Assembly: GCA_004376785.1 (NCBI GenBank)
Contig: SOIY01000336.1
Location: 1 to 14,105 of the forward strand
DNA from: Candidatus Stahliibacteriota bacterium
GTDB lineage: Bacteria; Hydrothermota; Tepidihabitantia; SM23-42
Length of the DNA stretch: 14,105 nt
Reading direction: 5' to 3'
The notes beneath the pieces are model-generated. The model had not been told where the DNA came from, made no database searches, and saw nothing but the letters and a program-made list of their open reading frames with translations. Both the position numbers and the translations under genes were made by a program. Every line of letters begins with the position of its first letter. The first letter of the stretch is position 1. This document shows, in pieces, positions 1 through 7,045 of the stretch.

Positions 1-2
1 CC

Positions 3-57
3 TCGATTCCCTGATTTCCTGATACCCTGATCTCCTGATGTTCTGATCTTCTGATCT
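3..57. repeat. 8-bp short tandem repeat, CTGATYTC-like
   Basis: The pentamer CTGAT recurs at 11, 19, 27, 35, 43 and 51, exactly 8 bp apart, with a degenerate copy (TCGAT) at 3. The three bases between copies vary but are pyrimidine-rich, so the unit is roughly CTGATYTC. The array lies directly after the stop codon of the minus-strand purine nucleoside phosphorylase gene and runs off the left edge, so its full length is unknown. It forms no obvious hairpin and so does not look like a terminator. The function is unknown; slipped-strand expansion of an intergenic microsatellite is the simplest reading. Confidence 0.8.
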
Positions 58-59
58 CT

Positions 60-872
60 TCATAGTTTCTCAACCACCCCTGTAACAATTTTTGTCAACC
101 TGGGTTCGACTTTGCCTGCTGCTCTTAGAATTTTTGATATATTCACTGGTTTTATTGCATCTGCAATTCCCATATCAGTTATTATTGATAAACCAAGAAC
201 TCTCATTTTGAGGTAACGCGCCATTAACACTTCGGGAACTGTTGACATACCTACTGCATCTGCCCCGATTATTCTCAGAAAACGATATTCTGCATTTGTT
301 TCGAGATTAGGACCAGGGACTGCTGCATAAACTCCTTTTTTAATTGCTATTCTATTTCTTAAAGCCACTTCCTCGGCAAGTTTTATAAGCTTAGGACTGT
401 AGCAATTATACAAATCCGGAAATCTGGGTCCGAGCCTGAGATCATTTTTCCCACGTAAAGGATTATCAGGAATCAGATTTATATGATCGGTTATCAACAT
501 TATGTCACTTGATGAAAAATTCGGATTTAAACCGCCACTGGCATTAGAAATTATTAAATACTTAACACCGAGAAACTTCATAATCATCACAGGAAAGGTG
601 ATCTCTTTTGCACTATACCCTTCGTAATAATGAAATCGCCCTTGCATTACAATGATCTTTTTTTGCCTCAAACTACCCATGATCAACTTACCTTTATGAA
701 ATTCAACAGTTGCAGTAGGGAAATTGGGAATGTCAGTATATTGAAATACTTTGCTGATATTAAGTGCTTTAACTAATTTGTCCAGGCCTGTGCCGAGTAT
801 AATTCCGATCCGGGGTTGGATCTTTGTCCTTTGGCGAATGTATTTTACTACTTCCAGCGCTTTTTTTTTCAT
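60..872 (-). CDS. Purine nucleoside phosphorylase, trimeric PNP/MTAP family
   Basis: This enzyme performs phosphorolysis of purine (deoxy)nucleosides to free base and (deoxy)ribose-1-phosphate in cytoplasmic purine salvage. The 270-residue length is usual for the low-molecular-mass trimeric family. Visible motifs are the phosphate-binding GTGL near 27-30, QGRFHYYEGY at 77-86 (R79, H81), SNASGGLN at 109-116, GPNLET at 187-192 with the base-contacting Glu191, and GMSTVPE at 208-214. The position that holds Asn243 in human PNP is Asp233 here (ITDM), with the same 42-residue distance from the Glu. Asp at this position is the state seen in methylthioadenosine phosphorylase and is linked to 6-aminopurine use, so adenosine or methylthioadenosine may be substrates. 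The retained Glu191 favours a PNP backbone. It is the last gene of the operon; its ATG overlaps the divIVA stop as ATGA, which implies translational coupling. No strong Shine-Dalgarno is visible. Confidence 0.92.
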   Translation of the reverse strand: MKKKALEVVKYIRQRTKIQPRIGIILGTGLDKLVKALNISKVFQYTDIPNFPTATVEFHKGKLIMGSLRQKKIIVMQGRFHYYEGYSAKEITFPVMIMKFLGVKYLIISNASGGLNPNFSSSDIMLITDHINLIPDNPLRGKNDLRLGPRFPDLYNCYSPKLIKLAEEVALRNRIAIKKGVYAAVPGPNLETNAEYRFLRIIGADAVGMSTVPEVLMARYLKMRVLGLSIITDMGIADAIKPVNISKILRAAGKVEPRLTKIVTGVVEKL

Positions 873-1318
873 TTTTTTTCTAATCTCTCGAGCAATCTCA
901 GATACGATTCCAACAAACCTCTAAATTCTGCTACCAGAAGCAGTTTTTGGTGCTCAATCATTTTTGTTTCTTCTTCGGTCTTGGCGAGTTCTGTCTGTGC
1001 ATCTTTCAAAAACCTCTGCGCCTCAACCTTTGCATTGGCGATTATAGTTTCTGCTTCTTTTTTTGCCCCAGTTTTTAATTCATCGGCTGCCTTTTGTGTG
1101 GTGGTAAGTGTATCCTGTAGAATCTGTTCCATCCGACGATAATCCCCAATCTTTGCATCCATATCTTTTACTTTTTCTGTTAAACCTGATTTTTCTCTTA
1201 GCAGATTTTCAACCTCTGTGGATACCATTTCGAGAAATGCTCTAACTTCGTGAGGATCATATCCTCGCAATGTTTTTCTAAATTCTTGTTTTCGGATCTC
1301 CAAAGGTGTTATCGGCAT
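869..1318 (-). CDS. divIVA: DivIVA-domain protein
   Basis: DivIVA-type proteins bind curved membrane at poles and septa through a short N-terminal domain and assemble through a coiled coil to recruit growth, division or segregation factors. The protein has 149 residues. It begins with TPLEIRKQEF and then LRGYDPHEVRAFLE (17-30), the family signature; Leu17-Arg18 correspond to the membrane-inserting Phe17-Arg18 of Bacillus subtilis DivIVA. From about residue 27 to the C terminus it is rich in Glu, Lys and Leu with coiled-coil spacing. The start has an excellent Shine-Dalgarno, AGGAGGT at 1322-1328. It follows the diguanylate cyclase gene by 37 bp and overlaps pnp by 4 bp. Its role in this organism (polar growth or another scaffold) cannot be read from sequence. 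Confidence 0.9.
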   Translation of the reverse strand: MPITPLEIRKQEFRKTLRGYDPHEVRAFLEMVSTEVENLLREKSGLTEKVKDMDAKIGDYRRMEQILQDTLTTTQKAADELKTGAKKEAETIIANAKVEAQRFLKDAQTELAKTEEETKMIEHQKLLLVAEFRGLLESYLRLLERLEKK

Positions 1319-1355
1319 TTTACCTCCTTATAAAAGGTGGCGCACATAATTATCC

Positions 1356-2354
1356 TCACATGTGTGTTTTGCCACCGCCCTCCCTTTTTGCCTGGTTGAG
1401 GGCATTATCAGCTTTTTTGATCAGCTCGTATGTTCCTCCGGCATCTTCAGGAAAACCAGCAACCCCTATTGATATACTGAGCTCTTTCACCTTCAATTTA
1501 TTCTTAAAGAAATCATAGTTTTTTATATGGTTTAATATCCGTTCAGCAGTTTTTTGGGCGTGCATCTTGTCTGTTTCCGGTAATAGAATAATGAATTCAT
1601 CACCGCCATAGCGTGCTACAACATCTATACTACGTACGTTTCTCTCAAGAATCTCCGAAAAATCCTGAAGTACGTGATCGCCTACCTGATGTCCGAACTC
1701 GTCATTTATCCTTTTAAACTGGTCTATATCAATGAATAAAATTGAAAGGATATGTTCATAACGCGCTGCGCGCTGTAACTCTTTACTTAACTGATTTTCA
1801 AAATATCTCTTGTTAAAAATCCCTGTCAATGGGTCGAGCCATATTCGGTACTTTACCCTAGAGTAGAAACAGTTCGGTTTTACTAAATGCTCAACAAACA
1901 CATAAGGATGTCTTTTAAGGATATCAAGAAGTTGAGAAGAGGTGATATCATCTATTTGATATTGACATAGTGTGAAGATTCTCAAATCTGGTTGTGTGGT
2001 AAAGTCGTCGAGAATATCTTCATAATTTAGAAATTCCTTAGAACACTCCCAAAAAACCCTTAAGCCATTGTAATTCTTGGGTAGTTTATCATACTCTTTT
2101 TTTATCCATGACACAAAATCTCCAGGCCTAATTTCTTTGTTTACTGTGTTAATTAGTTTTTTAAATTTCGTTTTCAAAAACTTACGATCCTTTTCTTTGC
2201 CGATGAAAATACACTTTTCTTTCCGCGCGCTTGCTTCTTCTATCAAGGGCACAATATCAGAAAGGAGCTGTTCGCTATCCCTGTAAATATAAAGGGCATG
2301 AACTGGAAGTTCGAGTTCAATGCCTTCATTGCCTAATTTAATATATCTGTTCAT
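1356..2354 (-). CDS. Diguanylate cyclase with N-terminal MEDS sensory domain
   Basis: A 332-residue protein predicted to make cyclic di-GMP from two GTP. Residues about 17-160 match the MEDS (DcmR-type sensory) domain: HALYIYRDSEQLL near the start, KCIFIGKEKDRKF in the middle, and LCQYQIDD followed by LLDILKRHPYVFV at the end. MEDS domains are thought to sense small, possibly C1 or hydrocarbon-derived, ligands. Residues about 174-332 are a complete GGDEF domain: DPLTGIFNKRYFE, DIDQFKRINDEFGHQVGD, and the active-site GGDEF at 250-254. RSID at 241-244 is an intact RxxD inhibitory site five residues before GGDEF, so product feedback is expected. There is no membrane segment, so it should be cytosolic. 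It starts 5 bp after the aminotransferase stop. Confidence 0.92.
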   Translation of the reverse strand: MNRYIKLGNEGIELELPVHALYIYRDSEQLLSDIVPLIEEASARKEKCIFIGKEKDRKFLKTKFKKLINTVNKEIRPGDFVSWIKKEYDKLPKNYNGLRVFWECSKEFLNYEDILDDFTTQPDLRIFTLCQYQIDDITSSQLLDILKRHPYVFVEHLVKPNCFYSRVKYRIWLDPLTGIFNKRYFENQLSKELQRAARYEHILSILFIDIDQFKRINDEFGHQVGDHVLQDFSEILERNVRSIDVVARYGGDEFIILLPETDKMHAQKTAERILNHIKNYDFFKNKLKVKELSISIGVAGFPEDAGGTYELIKKADNALNQAKREGGGKTHM

Positions 2355-2359
2355 TCTCT

Positions 2360-3439
2360 TTATCTCTGTTGCTTTAATACACTCTTCAGGGAATTAAGCG
2401 CCTTATCTAATTTAGCTATATTGTAATTTCCCATATGGCCAATCCTTATTATCTTGCCCTTCAATTCTCCCTGTCCATTGGCAAAGAGTATTCCGCTTTT
2501 TTCCTTTAATTCTTTAATAACTGTAGTACTATTGATATTTTCAGGCATTTTCATGACTGTAAGTGCATTCGATGGATTGTCTGGCAGAATTTGAAGCTGC
2601 ATTTTCTTTATCCGTTCACGGGCATAATTAGCCATCTCCTTATGATTATTAAAATTTTTATCTAAGCCTATTTCAAGGATATTTTCAATGCCCTTTTTTA
2701 GACCATAAAAAATTGTGATCGCTGGTGTCCATGGGGTTTGATTCTTGACTCTAAATTTTTCATAGAATTCGAGATTGAAATAATATTTTGGCAGATCTGA
2801 ACTTTTGGTTTTTTCAAATGCCCTTTCACTTACAGAAATGAACGAAATGCCGGGTGGTGACATCAATGCCTTTTGCGATGCTCCTACCAATATGTCTACA
2901 TGCCAGTCATCCTGTGGACAAAAGTCTGCACCAATACCTGCGACACCATCGACAATAAGGTATGAACCATATTTCTTTGAAATTTCGCCAAATGATTTTA
3001 TGTCATTAAGGGCACCGGTCGATGTTTCAGTTAAGGTTGTAAATAATACAGTAGGTTTATTCTTTTTCTTTAAGATCGCTTCGATTTTATCAGGCATAAC
3101 TGATTTACCATAATCCTCTTGTATTACTACTGGTTTTATATTGTATGCTTTACAAAGTGCGAGCCATCGTTCACCAAATCTACCACAGATCGCAACAACA
3201 GGTTCATCGTTATTCGACAAGATATTACTGCATGCCGCTTCCATTGCTCCGGTACCTGAAGATGCAAAAAAGAATATTCTTCCTTTGCTATATAGAATCT
3301 TCTTAAGTTTTTCCGCAGTTTCGCCGAGTAATTCTGTAAATTTTTCTTCACGATGATACAGAATTGGTTTCGAGGTTTGTTTTAAAATATCGTCTGGCAC
3401 ATCAATAGGTCCCGGTGTAAACAGAGTATAGTTATCCAA
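2360..3439 (-). CDS. Class V PLP-dependent aminotransferase (alanine/serine-glyoxylate type)
   Basis: A 359-residue fold-type I aminotransferase of the serine-pyruvate / alanine-glyoxylate / small-subunit hydrogenase-like group. It opens with the family hallmark LFTPGPIDVP (6-15). It continues with SSGTGAMEAA (60-69), which binds PLP phosphate, VDGVAGIGAD (163-172) with the PLP-ring Asp164, and GASQKALMSPPG (186-197), where Lys190 should carry PLP. A carboxylate-binding Arg lies near the C terminus in IIRIGHMGN. The substrate is not determinable; related enzymes act on Ala, Ser or Asp with glyoxylate or pyruvate. The start is TTG at 3439, supported by AGGA six bases upstream and by the TPGP motif position. 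It overlaps the archaemetzincin stop by 8 bp, which suggests translational coupling. Confidence 0.9.
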   Translation of the reverse strand: MDNYTLFTPGPIDVPDDILKQTSKPILYHREEKFTELLGETAEKLKKILYSKGRIFFFASSGTGAMEAACSNILSNNDEPVVAICGRFGERWLALCKAYNIKPVVIQEDYGKSVMPDKIEAILKKKNKPTVLFTTLTETSTGALNDIKSFGEISKKYGSYLIVDGVAGIGADFCPQDDWHVDILVGASQKALMSPPGISFISVSERAFEKTKSSDLPKYYFNLEFYEKFRVKNQTPWTPAITIFYGLKKGIENILEIGLDKNFNNHKEMANYARERIKKMQLQILPDNPSNALTVMKMPENINSTTVIKELKEKSGILFANGQGELKGKIIRIGHMGNYNIAKLDKALNSLKSVLKQQR

Positions 3440-3914
3440 TTTTTTTCCTGCAGTCTTTACAAAATGTAATATCCTTGTTTTTCGTGTCGTTCAATGTATT
3501 TGAAAAATGCATTACACATTTTGAGTTTGAACAGTGTCTGAGACCCAATAGATGACCTATTTCATGAATGACCTCTTTTGAAATATGCTCCTCCATTTTG
3601 TTACCAGTTAGGCGATAGGTTGAAACGAGCGCTGTTTTTTTCGATGGATCAGCTAACCCGAAGATAAAATTCATATTGCGGATGTAGATGTCAACATCTA
3701 CCAAAGCGACTTTAATATCGAAATTTACTTTATTTTTTGCCGCAATATGATTGAGAATAGTAATTGCATTGTACTGCTTTCTTAATAGATTATGGGAATT
3801 GGGCGGTAATCTAAAAAAACCAGCATGCCGTGAACTTTGATTCAGATATTTTTTTGTTACGCCTTCCACAATATTAAAGAGCTTTAAACTTTCCTGTTGA
3901 AAAACTCCAATCAT
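3432..3914 (-). CDS. Archaemetzincin (peptidase family M54)
   Basis: A 160-residue zinc metallopeptidase of the archaemetzincin family; no signal peptide or membrane segment is seen, so it should be cytosolic. The full signature is present: HEIGHLLGLRH at 117-127 (zinc ligands H117, H121, H127; catalytic E118), then C128, C133, the Met-turn M135, and FCKDC with C152 and C155. The four cysteines form the second, structural zinc site typical of the family. Upstream, VDVDIYIRNMNFIFGLAD (72-89) matches the conserved strand region. The protein is a little shorter than many archaeal members. Natural substrates are unknown for the family, which is common in archaea and patchy in bacteria. It starts 3 bp after the slipin stop and overlaps the aminotransferase by 8 bp. 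Confidence 0.93.
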   Translation of the reverse strand: MIGVFQQESLKLFNIVEGVTKKYLNQSSRHAGFFRLPPNSHNLLRKQYNAITILNHIAAKNKVNFDIKVALVDVDIYIRNMNFIFGLADPSKKTALVSTYRLTGNKMEEHISKEVIHEIGHLLGLRHCSNSKCVMHFSNTLNDTKNKDITFCKDCRKKIG

Positions 3915-3917
3915 TCT

Positions 3918-4664
3918 TTATTCATTGAGCTTCTTAATAAACGGAGTGAAAAGGTCGATAGGAACAGGAAAGACTACAGTTGAATTCTTTTCAGTAGCTA
4001 TTTCGCTTAGAGTCTGCAAGAAGCGGAGTTGAATTCCCGTCGGCGTTTCGCTAATTATTTTTGCTGCCTGATTCAATTTATCAGCAGCCTGCAATTCTCC
4101 TGCAGCGTGAATTACCTTTGCCCTTCTTTCCCTTTCTGCTTCAGCCTGACGGGCAATTGCCCTTTGCATGTCCTGGGGTATGTCCACATGTTTAATCTCG
4201 ACAGCCGAGACCTTGATGCCCCAGGGGTCAGTTGACTGGTCAAGAAGCTTTTGTAATCTCATGTTTATCTTTTCCCGCTGCATTAGAATCTCATCAAGCT
4301 CATATTCACCGAGTACGCTACGCAGTGTGGTCTGTGAAAGTTGGTTTGTTGCATAGAGGTAATCCTCAACCTCCAGGATTGCCTTTGATGGTTCAAAGAC
4401 CCTAAAATAGGCGACAGCATTAACCTTTATCGAAATGTTGTCTTTTGTGATAACGTCCTGGGGCGGTACATCCATAGCAAGAACCCTCAGAGAAACCTTT
4501 GCCATTTTATCAATACCCGGCCAGAGAATAAAGAGACCAGGACCTTTAACATTGGTAAATCTTCCGAGCCTGAATACTACGGCTCTTTCGTATTCTTTTA
4601 GTATCTTAATCGCACTTATAACAATTAAGATAAGAATAATTATTAATATTCCAGTAAATCCCAT
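3918..4664 (-). CDS. Slipin / stomatin-like SPFH-domain membrane protein
   Basis: A 248-residue protein with one N-terminal hydrophobic segment (about 4-19) followed by a full SPFH/band 7 domain (about 20-190). Matching landmarks are EYERAVVFRLGRF (24-36), GPGLFILWPGID (41-52), VPPQDVITKDNISIKVNAVAYFRV (66-89), and GIKVSAVEIKHVDIPQDMQRAIARQAEAERERRA (149-182). Slipins oligomerise on the membrane and are usually partnered with NfeD or a serine protease; no NfeD gene is visible here, and the next gene is a metallopeptidase instead. It is the first gene of the operon and has a near-perfect Shine-Dalgarno, AGGAGG at 4670-4675, five bases from the ATG. It is the only first gene in the window with a ribosome-bound leader. 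Confidence 0.94.
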   Translation of the reverse strand: MGFTGILIIILILIVISAIKILKEYERAVVFRLGRFTNVKGPGLFILWPGIDKMAKVSLRVLAMDVPPQDVITKDNISIKVNAVAYFRVFEPSKAILEVEDYLYATNQLSQTTLRSVLGEYELDEILMQREKINMRLQKLLDQSTDPWGIKVSAVEIKHVDIPQDMQRAIARQAEAERERRAKVIHAAGELQAADKLNQAAKIISETPTGIQLRFLQTLSEIATEKNSTVVFPVPIDLFTPFIKKLNE

Positions 4665-4686
4665 TTTTGCCTCCTTTTGTTACCAT

Positions 4687-4714
4687 ATTCTATGTAAATA
4701 TACAGGAAAGTCAA
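4687..4714 (-). promoter_or_regulatory. Promoter of the slipin operon, with a Shine-Dalgarno leader
   Basis: Read on the minus strand there is a -35 box TTGACT (4709-4714), a 16-bp spacer and a -10 box TAGAAT (4687-4692). The expected start is near 4680, which gives a leader of about 16 nt containing AGGAGG. The hexamers fit the sigma70 consensus well and the spacer length equals that of every other promoter seen in this window. Confidence 0.8.
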
Positions 4715-4720
4715 TACCCC

Positions 4721-4744
4721 AATCCTGCGATAAATCGCATGATT
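4721..4744. promoter_or_regulatory. 24-bp near-perfect palindrome, candidate operator
   Basis: The core is TGCGAT-AA-ATCGCA (4726-4739), a perfect 6-bp inverted repeat around two bases. It extends with AATC on the left (4721-4724) and GATT on the right (4741-4744), with one mismatched pair at 4725/4740. It lies 6 bp upstream of the slipin -35 box, centred about 52 bp before the expected start, which is a position typical of activator binding. It is about 55 bp upstream of the divergent hydrolase -35. The binding protein is unknown, and an RNA hairpin role is less likely because it lies outside both predicted transcripts. Confidence 0.5.
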
Positions 4745-4745
4745 G

Positions 4746-4773
4746 CAGTAGTCAGTAGTTAGTAAACAGTAAT
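4746..4773. repeat. 7-bp tandem repeat, CAGTAGT-like, four units
   Basis: Four consecutive heptamers read CAGTAGT, CAGTAGT, TAGTAAA and CAGTAAT. The first two are identical and the others have drifted. The array sits between the palindrome and the hydrolase promoter in the divergent intergenic region. It resembles short heptanucleotide repeats scattered between genes in some bacteria; no function is evident. Confidence 0.6.
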
Positions 4774-4799
4774 CTGAAAAAGAAATCGTTATTTTTGGA

Positions 4800-4827
4800 T
4801 TGACAATGTGCTGATTTTGATTACAGT
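4800..4827 (+). promoter_or_regulatory. Leaderless-type promoter of the glycoside hydrolase
   Basis: TTGACA (4800-4805), a 16-bp spacer and TACAGT (4822-4827) precede the ATG at 4833 by 5 bp. The -10 is imperfect (TANNNT), but the spacing matches the other leaderless promoters in the window. An alternative -10, TAAGAT, abuts the ATG but would need a 21-bp spacer, so it is less likely. Confidence 0.65.
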
Positions 4828-4832
4828 AAGAT

Positions 4833-5897
4833 ATGGGTATTTTTATTCTGTTGTTTGTATGCTATACAGATTTTAAGGGTGTTTGGATACCCAGATGGTC
4901 GATCCCAGATAAACATGAAATTTTTATTCATCTTGATGGAAAATTTAATCATATTTTTTTACAAATCTTTGCCCTGGGTGAAGCATATTATCCCTCAAAA
5001 TACGCACCCAGCAAGATACATTCTGATACATGGTTAAAGCAATTTCTGAATGAAGCACATCTGCGAAAGATTAAAGTTTCAGCCTGGATTAATGTATTTT
5101 ATTCGTGGGGCTATGCTTCAAAGACCCATAACTTAAACCATATAATTAATCTTCAACCAAGCTGGTTTGTCCAGGATCAATTCAAACGATCAATGCTTGA
5201 TTATGACGTTGATGAATTACAAGATCTGGGCATTGAAGGTTACTATCTTTCTCCAGCAAATACACAGGTCAGAGCATACCTTACAAATATTGCTGAGGAG
5301 ATTATGAACACCTATGATTTTGATGGTATTCATCTGGATTATATTAGATATCCGGGCAAAGAATTCATTTATGATGTTTCTTTAAGAAGCAAATTTATGA
5401 GAAGGTATTGTATTGATCCTGATGATATATTTACAAAGTCTGAATTTAAGATGAGATACAGTTTATGGGGATATGATGATTTGAAAAAACAATGGGAAGA
5501 ATTCATCTATAAAGACCTGACAATATTTGTCAAAAATTTGAGTGAACTTCTAAAGAAAAATAAACCGGAAATACAAATTTCAGTTGCAGTTAAACCCGAT
5601 TATCTGAATGCACGGCAAGAGTATTTTCAGGATTGGATTGACTGGGTCGACTCAGGTTTTGTAGATTTTGTCTGCTTGATGGCTTATGGTAAGCATATAG
5701 ATAAGTATTTAAATAAAATTCTAAAAGTAGTTAGGGAACCATACCGGGTTACAGTCGGTTTAGGATTGTATGTTTTAAGCCCTCAACAGATAAAAAGGCA
5801 GGTGGCATTGGTGAAATCTAAACCTTTTTCCGGTGTGGTATTTTTTTCCTATGACCAGCTCAAAAAAAATAAAGAGTATTTGTATTCGTTGAGATAA
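4833..5897 (+). CDS. GHL10/DUF187-type family 10-like glycosyl hydrolase
   Basis: A 354-residue TIM-barrel hydrolase of the YngK/GHL10 group (glycosyl hydrolase-like 10). The start GVWIPRW (16-22) and the sequence FDGIHLDYIRYP (163-174), with likely catalytic-site Asp169, are the group's clearest hallmarks. YYLSPANTQVRAYLTNIAEEI (137-157) and VCLMAYGKHID (280-290) match later barrel strands. Members are thought to cleave glycans, possibly peptidoglycan or polysaccharide; the substrate is not known here. The N terminus MGIFILLFVCYT is hydrophobic but very short and lacks a basic n-region, and VC is a poor lipobox, so export is uncertain. A stop codon (TAA at 4827-4829) lies in frame two codons before the ATG, so no longer start is possible. 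It appears to be a single-gene unit with its own promoter and a hairpin after the stop. Confidence 0.85.
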   Translation: MGIFILLFVCYTDFKGVWIPRWSIPDKHEIFIHLDGKFNHIFLQIFALGEAYYPSKYAPSKIHSDTWLKQFLNEAHLRKIKVSAWINVFYSWGYASKTHNLNHIINLQPSWFVQDQFKRSMLDYDVDELQDLGIEGYYLSPANTQVRAYLTNIAEEIMNTYDFDGIHLDYIRYPGKEFIYDVSLRSKFMRRYCIDPDDIFTKSEFKMRYSLWGYDDLKKQWEEFIYKDLTIFVKNLSELLKKNKPEIQISVAVKPDYLNARQEYFQDWIDWVDSGFVDFVCLMAYGKHIDKYLNKILKVVREPYRVTVGLGLYVLSPQQIKRQVALVKSKPFSGVVFFSYDQLKKNKEYLYSLR

Positions 5898-5913
5898 AAG
5901 GCTCTCCTTTTTT
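5896..5913 (+). terminator. Putative weak intrinsic terminator
   Basis: AAAAGG (5896-5901), a CTCT loop and CCTTTT (5906-5911) followed by two more T form a 6-bp stem with a T tract. It overlaps the hydrolase stop codon and precedes the folK promoter. The stem has only two GC pairs, so its strength is doubtful. Confidence 0.45.
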
Positions 5914-5917
5914 ATTC

Positions 5918-5945
5918 TTGACAAGTGCTGAGTTTCGTGTAGAAT
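5918..5945 (+). promoter_or_regulatory. Leaderless-type promoter of folK
   Basis: TTGACA (5918-5923), a 16-bp spacer and TAGAAT (5940-5945) lie 7 bp before the folK ATG at 5953. No Shine-Dalgarno lies between. A nearer out-of-frame ATG at 5948 is too close to the -10 to be used. Confidence 0.8.
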
Positions 5946-5952
5946 AAATGAG

Positions 5953-6438
5953 ATGGAGAAAATTTTCCTTCTTATAGGAACGAATGTTGGGGATTTAAAA
6001 TCAAATTTGCTAAAAGCACAAAAATATCTTGAAAAACATAAAGTGAAGATCATAAAAAAATCAAAAATATACAAAACAAAACCCTGGGGTAATGACAATC
6101 AACCCGATTTTCTAAATATAGCGCTGGAGGTTGAGTGTAATTATAAACCATTAAGGCTTTTGCATACGCTCAAGAAGATTGAATCGAGCATGGGAAGAAA
6201 AAAGACGGGGCGCAGGTGGGGTCCGAGAACAATTGATATAGACATACTTTTCTACGGCAGTCAGATTATGAAAAGAAAAGATTTGGTAATTCCACACAAA
6301 GAGTTTTATAACCGTCCATTTGCAATAAAACTGCTTGCTGAAATTGCTCCTGATTTTGTTCCACCTCAGTCAGAGAAACAGGTAAAAAATTATCTTAAAG
6401 GAATAGATGATGAAGGATTTGAGATTTATTGCGATTGA
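5953..6438 (+). CDS. folK: 2-amino-4-hydroxy-6-hydroxymethyldihydropteridine pyrophosphokinase (HPPK)
   Basis: HPPK transfers pyrophosphate from ATP to 6-hydroxymethyl-7,8-dihydropterin in folate synthesis. The 161-residue protein is of normal family length. Motifs are FLLIGTNVGD (5-14), YKTKPWG (40-46), QPDFLN (50-55) and the signature RRWGPRTIDIDILFYG (87-102), with the magnesium-binding Asp95 and Asp97. The start follows from the promoter and from the motif position. It overlaps the kinase gene by about 30 bp and leads a three-gene transcript with the kinase and panB. Folate supplies the one-carbon donor that PanB uses, which links the two ends of the operon. No folP or folB gene is nearby. 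Confidence 0.95.
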   Translation: MEKIFLLIGTNVGDLKSNLLKAQKYLEKHKVKIIKKSKIYKTKPWGNDNQPDFLNIALEVECNYKPLRLLHTLKKIESSMGRKKTGRRWGPRTIDIDILFYGSQIMKRKDLVIPHKEFYNRPFAIKLLAEIAPDFVPPQSEKQVKNYLKGIDDEGFEIYCD

Positions 6439-7045
6439 GGGCGTGATAGGAGCAGGTAAAACGTCCCTGGCAAAGATTTTATCGAATAAATTTCATGCTG
6501 GTACCATCTTAGAAAAGTTTGAAGAGAACCCTTTTCTTGAAAAATTTTACTCAGATCCTGCAAAATATGCATTCCATACCCAGATATATTTTCTTATGTC
6601 AAGATATAGACAGCAAAGGGAGATAGCACAAATAGACCTTTTTAAATCTCGCGCTATAACTGATTATCTTTTTATAAAAGACAGGATTTTTGCGGAGATA
6701 AACCTGAACGAAGATGAATTTACTTTATACGATAAAATCTATAGATTAATCGAAAGGGATATCCCCGTGCCCGATTTAGTAATTTATCTTCAAGCAGAGC
6801 CTGAATTTTTATATAAGAGGATTAAACATCGTAACAGGAGCTTTGAGCAAGAGATTGAATATGAGTATGTTGAGAAACTATGTGAAGCATATAATACATT
6901 TTTCTTTCACTATAATACATCACCTCTTTTAATAGTAGATATTAAGGGGTTTGATTTTATTTCAAATTCAAAGGATGTAGATTTAATATATAATGAAATA
7001 AAAGGTTTAAAGGAGCCGCGTAGAATTATTTTTAGAGAATGGTAA
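6407..7045 (+). CDS. Deoxynucleoside kinase
   Basis: A 212-residue dNK-family kinase that phosphorylates deoxynucleosides for nucleotide salvage. The P-loop is EGVIGAGKTS (11-20). Residues 86-96, DYLFIKDRIFA, correspond to the catalytic Asp/Glu-Arg-Ser region. YLQAEPEFLYKRIKHRNRSFEQEI (127-150) holds the lid arginines. YEYVEKLCEAYNTFF (152-166) is typical of the C-terminal part. Which deoxynucleoside is preferred (dA/dG or pyrimidine) is not clear. ATG codons stand at 6407 and 6410; AAAGGA at 6397-6402 is better spaced for 6410, so the first Met may not be used. It overlaps folK by about 30 bp and panB by 7 bp. The folK-dNK pairing, even as fusions, is known in some bacteria. Confidence 0.88.
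   Translation: MMKDLRFIAIEGVIGAGKTSLAKILSNKFHAGTILEKFEENPFLEKFYSDPAKYAFHTQIYFLMSRYRQQREIAQIDLFKSRAITDYLFIKDRIFAEINLNEDEFTLYDKIYRLIERDIPVPDLVIYLQAEPEFLYKRIKHRNRSFEQEIEYEYVEKLCEAYNTFFFHYNTSPLLIVDIKGFDFISNSKDVDLIYNEIKGLKEPRRIIFREW

Noticed and set aside
1..60. CRISPR-like spacing in the left-edge repeat
   Set aside because: The unit is only 8 bp with no spacers; it is a simple tandem repeat.
816..1142. Open frame on the plus strand across pnp and divIVA
   Set aside because: Antisense to two clearly identified genes; Ser/Phe-rich composition typical of a reversed coiled-coil gene.
5775..6098. Minus-strand frame over the hydrolase end and folK start
   Set aside because: Antisense to a promoter and two real genes; Phe-rich low-complexity product.
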